Shown here piece by piece: positions 63,623 through 64,000 of a stretch of 64,000 nucleotides of DNA. The notes below the pieces were generated by a model. That model made no database searches. It was given only the letters and a program-made list of their open reading frames with translations, and had not been told where the DNA came from. Position 1 is the first letter of the stretch. Each line of letters begins with the position of its first letter. The stretch is from Gottfriedia solisilvae (GTDB lineage: Bacteria; Bacillota; Bacilli; Bacillales; Bacillaceae_G): assembly GCF_002128405.1 (NCBI RefSeq), contig NZ_NETJ01000010.1:1-64000 (forward strand). Direction: 5' to 3'. A program made the position numbers and the translations under genes.

Positions 63623-63697
63623 TCCGCAGTAGCTCAGTGGTAGAGCACTCGGCTGTTAACCGAGTGGTCGTAGGTTCGAATCCTACCTGCGGAGCCA
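63623..63697 (+). tRNA. tRNA-Asn (GTT), second copy
   Basis: Identical to 340-414 except one T-loop base (TTCGAAT instead of TTCGAAC). CCA encoded. Confidence 0.97.
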
Positions 63698-63704
63698 TTA
63701 TTTT

Positions 63705-63795
63705 AGAGAAGTACCCAAGTGGCTCAAGGGGCGCCCCTGCTAAGGGTGTAGATCGCTAACGCGGTGCGAGGGTTCGAATCCCTTCTTCTCTGCCA
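63705..63795 (+). tRNA. tRNA-Ser (GCT)
   Basis: 91-nt class II tRNA with long variable arm, acceptor AGAGAAG/CTTCTCT, anticodon GCT in CTGCTAAG, CCA encoded. Confidence 0.96.
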
Positions 63796-63802
63796 TACAT
63801 AC

Positions 63803-63877
63803 GGCCCGTTGGTCAAGCGGTTAAGACACCGCCCTTTCACGGCGGTAACACGGGTTCGAATCCCGTACGGGTCACCA
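63803..63877 (+). tRNA. tRNA-Glu (TTC), second copy
   Basis: Same sequence as 516-590; anticodon TTC; CCA encoded. Confidence 0.96.
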
Positions 63878-63889
63878 TTTTTATATTAC

Positions 63890-63965
63890 GGAGGATTAGC
63901 TCAGCTGGGAGAGCACCTGCCTTACAAGCAGGGGGTCGGCGGTTCGAGCCCGTCATCCTCCACCA
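63890..63965 (+). tRNA. tRNA-Val (TAC), second copy
   Basis: Same sequence as 601-676; anticodon TAC; CCA encoded. Confidence 0.96.
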
Positions 63966-63978
63966 TTTAATTTTATAC

Positions 63979-64000
63979 GGTCCCGTGGTGTAGCGGTTAA
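63979..64000 (+). tRNA. tRNA-Asp, 5' part (cut by window end)
   Basis: GGTCCCGTGGTGTAGCGGTT matches the 5' third of Bacillus tRNA-Asp as I recall it. The anticodon lies beyond the window, so identity is inferred. Confidence 0.7.

Overview
The window is chromosomal DNA of a low-GC, endospore-forming member of the Bacillaceae. The evidence is the AT-rich sequence with strong AGGAGG-type ribosome-binding sites and frequent TTG/GTG starts, two Ger nutrient-receptor operons, the spore-cortex gene cmpA, a collagen-like (spore-surface type) protein, a glmS ribozyme and a transcription-terminating lysine riboswitch. The gene order at both ends (rrn-tRNA-rocF-cdaA-cdaR-glmM-glmS, and ddl-murF-cshA-uvsE-acpS-ydcC-alr-ndoAI-ndoA-tex-cmpA-sprT-tRNA) is the conserved Bacillus order and resembles the B. 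cereus group. Genus and species cannot be fixed from the sequence alone.

Layout. 1-1.2 kb: 3' end of a 23S gene, a 5S gene with its own apparent promoter, and nine tRNAs. 1.4-8.3 kb: arginase, then the cyclic-di-AMP synthase CdaA, its regulator CdaR, GlmM, the glmS ribozyme and GlmS; this block links c-di-AMP signalling to amino-sugar supply for the wall. 8.3-22 kb: a collagen/seven-blade beta-propeller protein, an MMPL exporter with a TetR regulator, and two divergent germinant-receptor operons. 22-44 kb: an accessory region holding a large S8 protease, a phosphoesterase, an exporter-regulator pair, an Nramp metal transporter, alkaline phosphatase, a ytcD-ytbD-ytbE-like cluster with a decayed luciferase-like gene, several small membrane proteins and a CDF metal exporter. 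44.5-51 kb: riboswitch-controlled lysA, a CwlO-like hydrolase, mscL, msrAB and an MFS gene. 51-63.5 kb: cell-wall and core genes (ddl, murF, cshA, uvsE, acpS, ydcC, alr, the EndoAI/EndoA toxin-antitoxin pair, tex, cmpA, sprT-like). 63.6-64 kb: a second tRNA array, cut by the window end.

Wall precursor synthesis recurs: GlmM and GlmS feed UDP-GlcNAc, Alr, Ddl and MurF build the D-Ala-D-Ala peptide end, LysA drains the wall intermediate meso-diaminopimelate to lysine, and the CwlO-like enzyme opens the wall for growth.

The most unusual signal is in the glmS leader. There is no Shine-Dalgarno sequence next to the glmS start. A good one lies about 140 nt upstream, and the two are separated by a segment bounded by 18-bp inverted arms with a possible target-site duplication. 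Folding the arms would put the Shine-Dalgarno 6 nt from the AUG. Other items worth attention are a five-copy family of about 50-bp hairpins at 8.4-22 kb, a GC-rich element at 28.3 kb with a partial relative at 34.7 kb, paired operators in the ytcD-ytbD gap, an internally deleted luciferase-like gene, and an easily missed 38-codon cmpA that overlaps tex.
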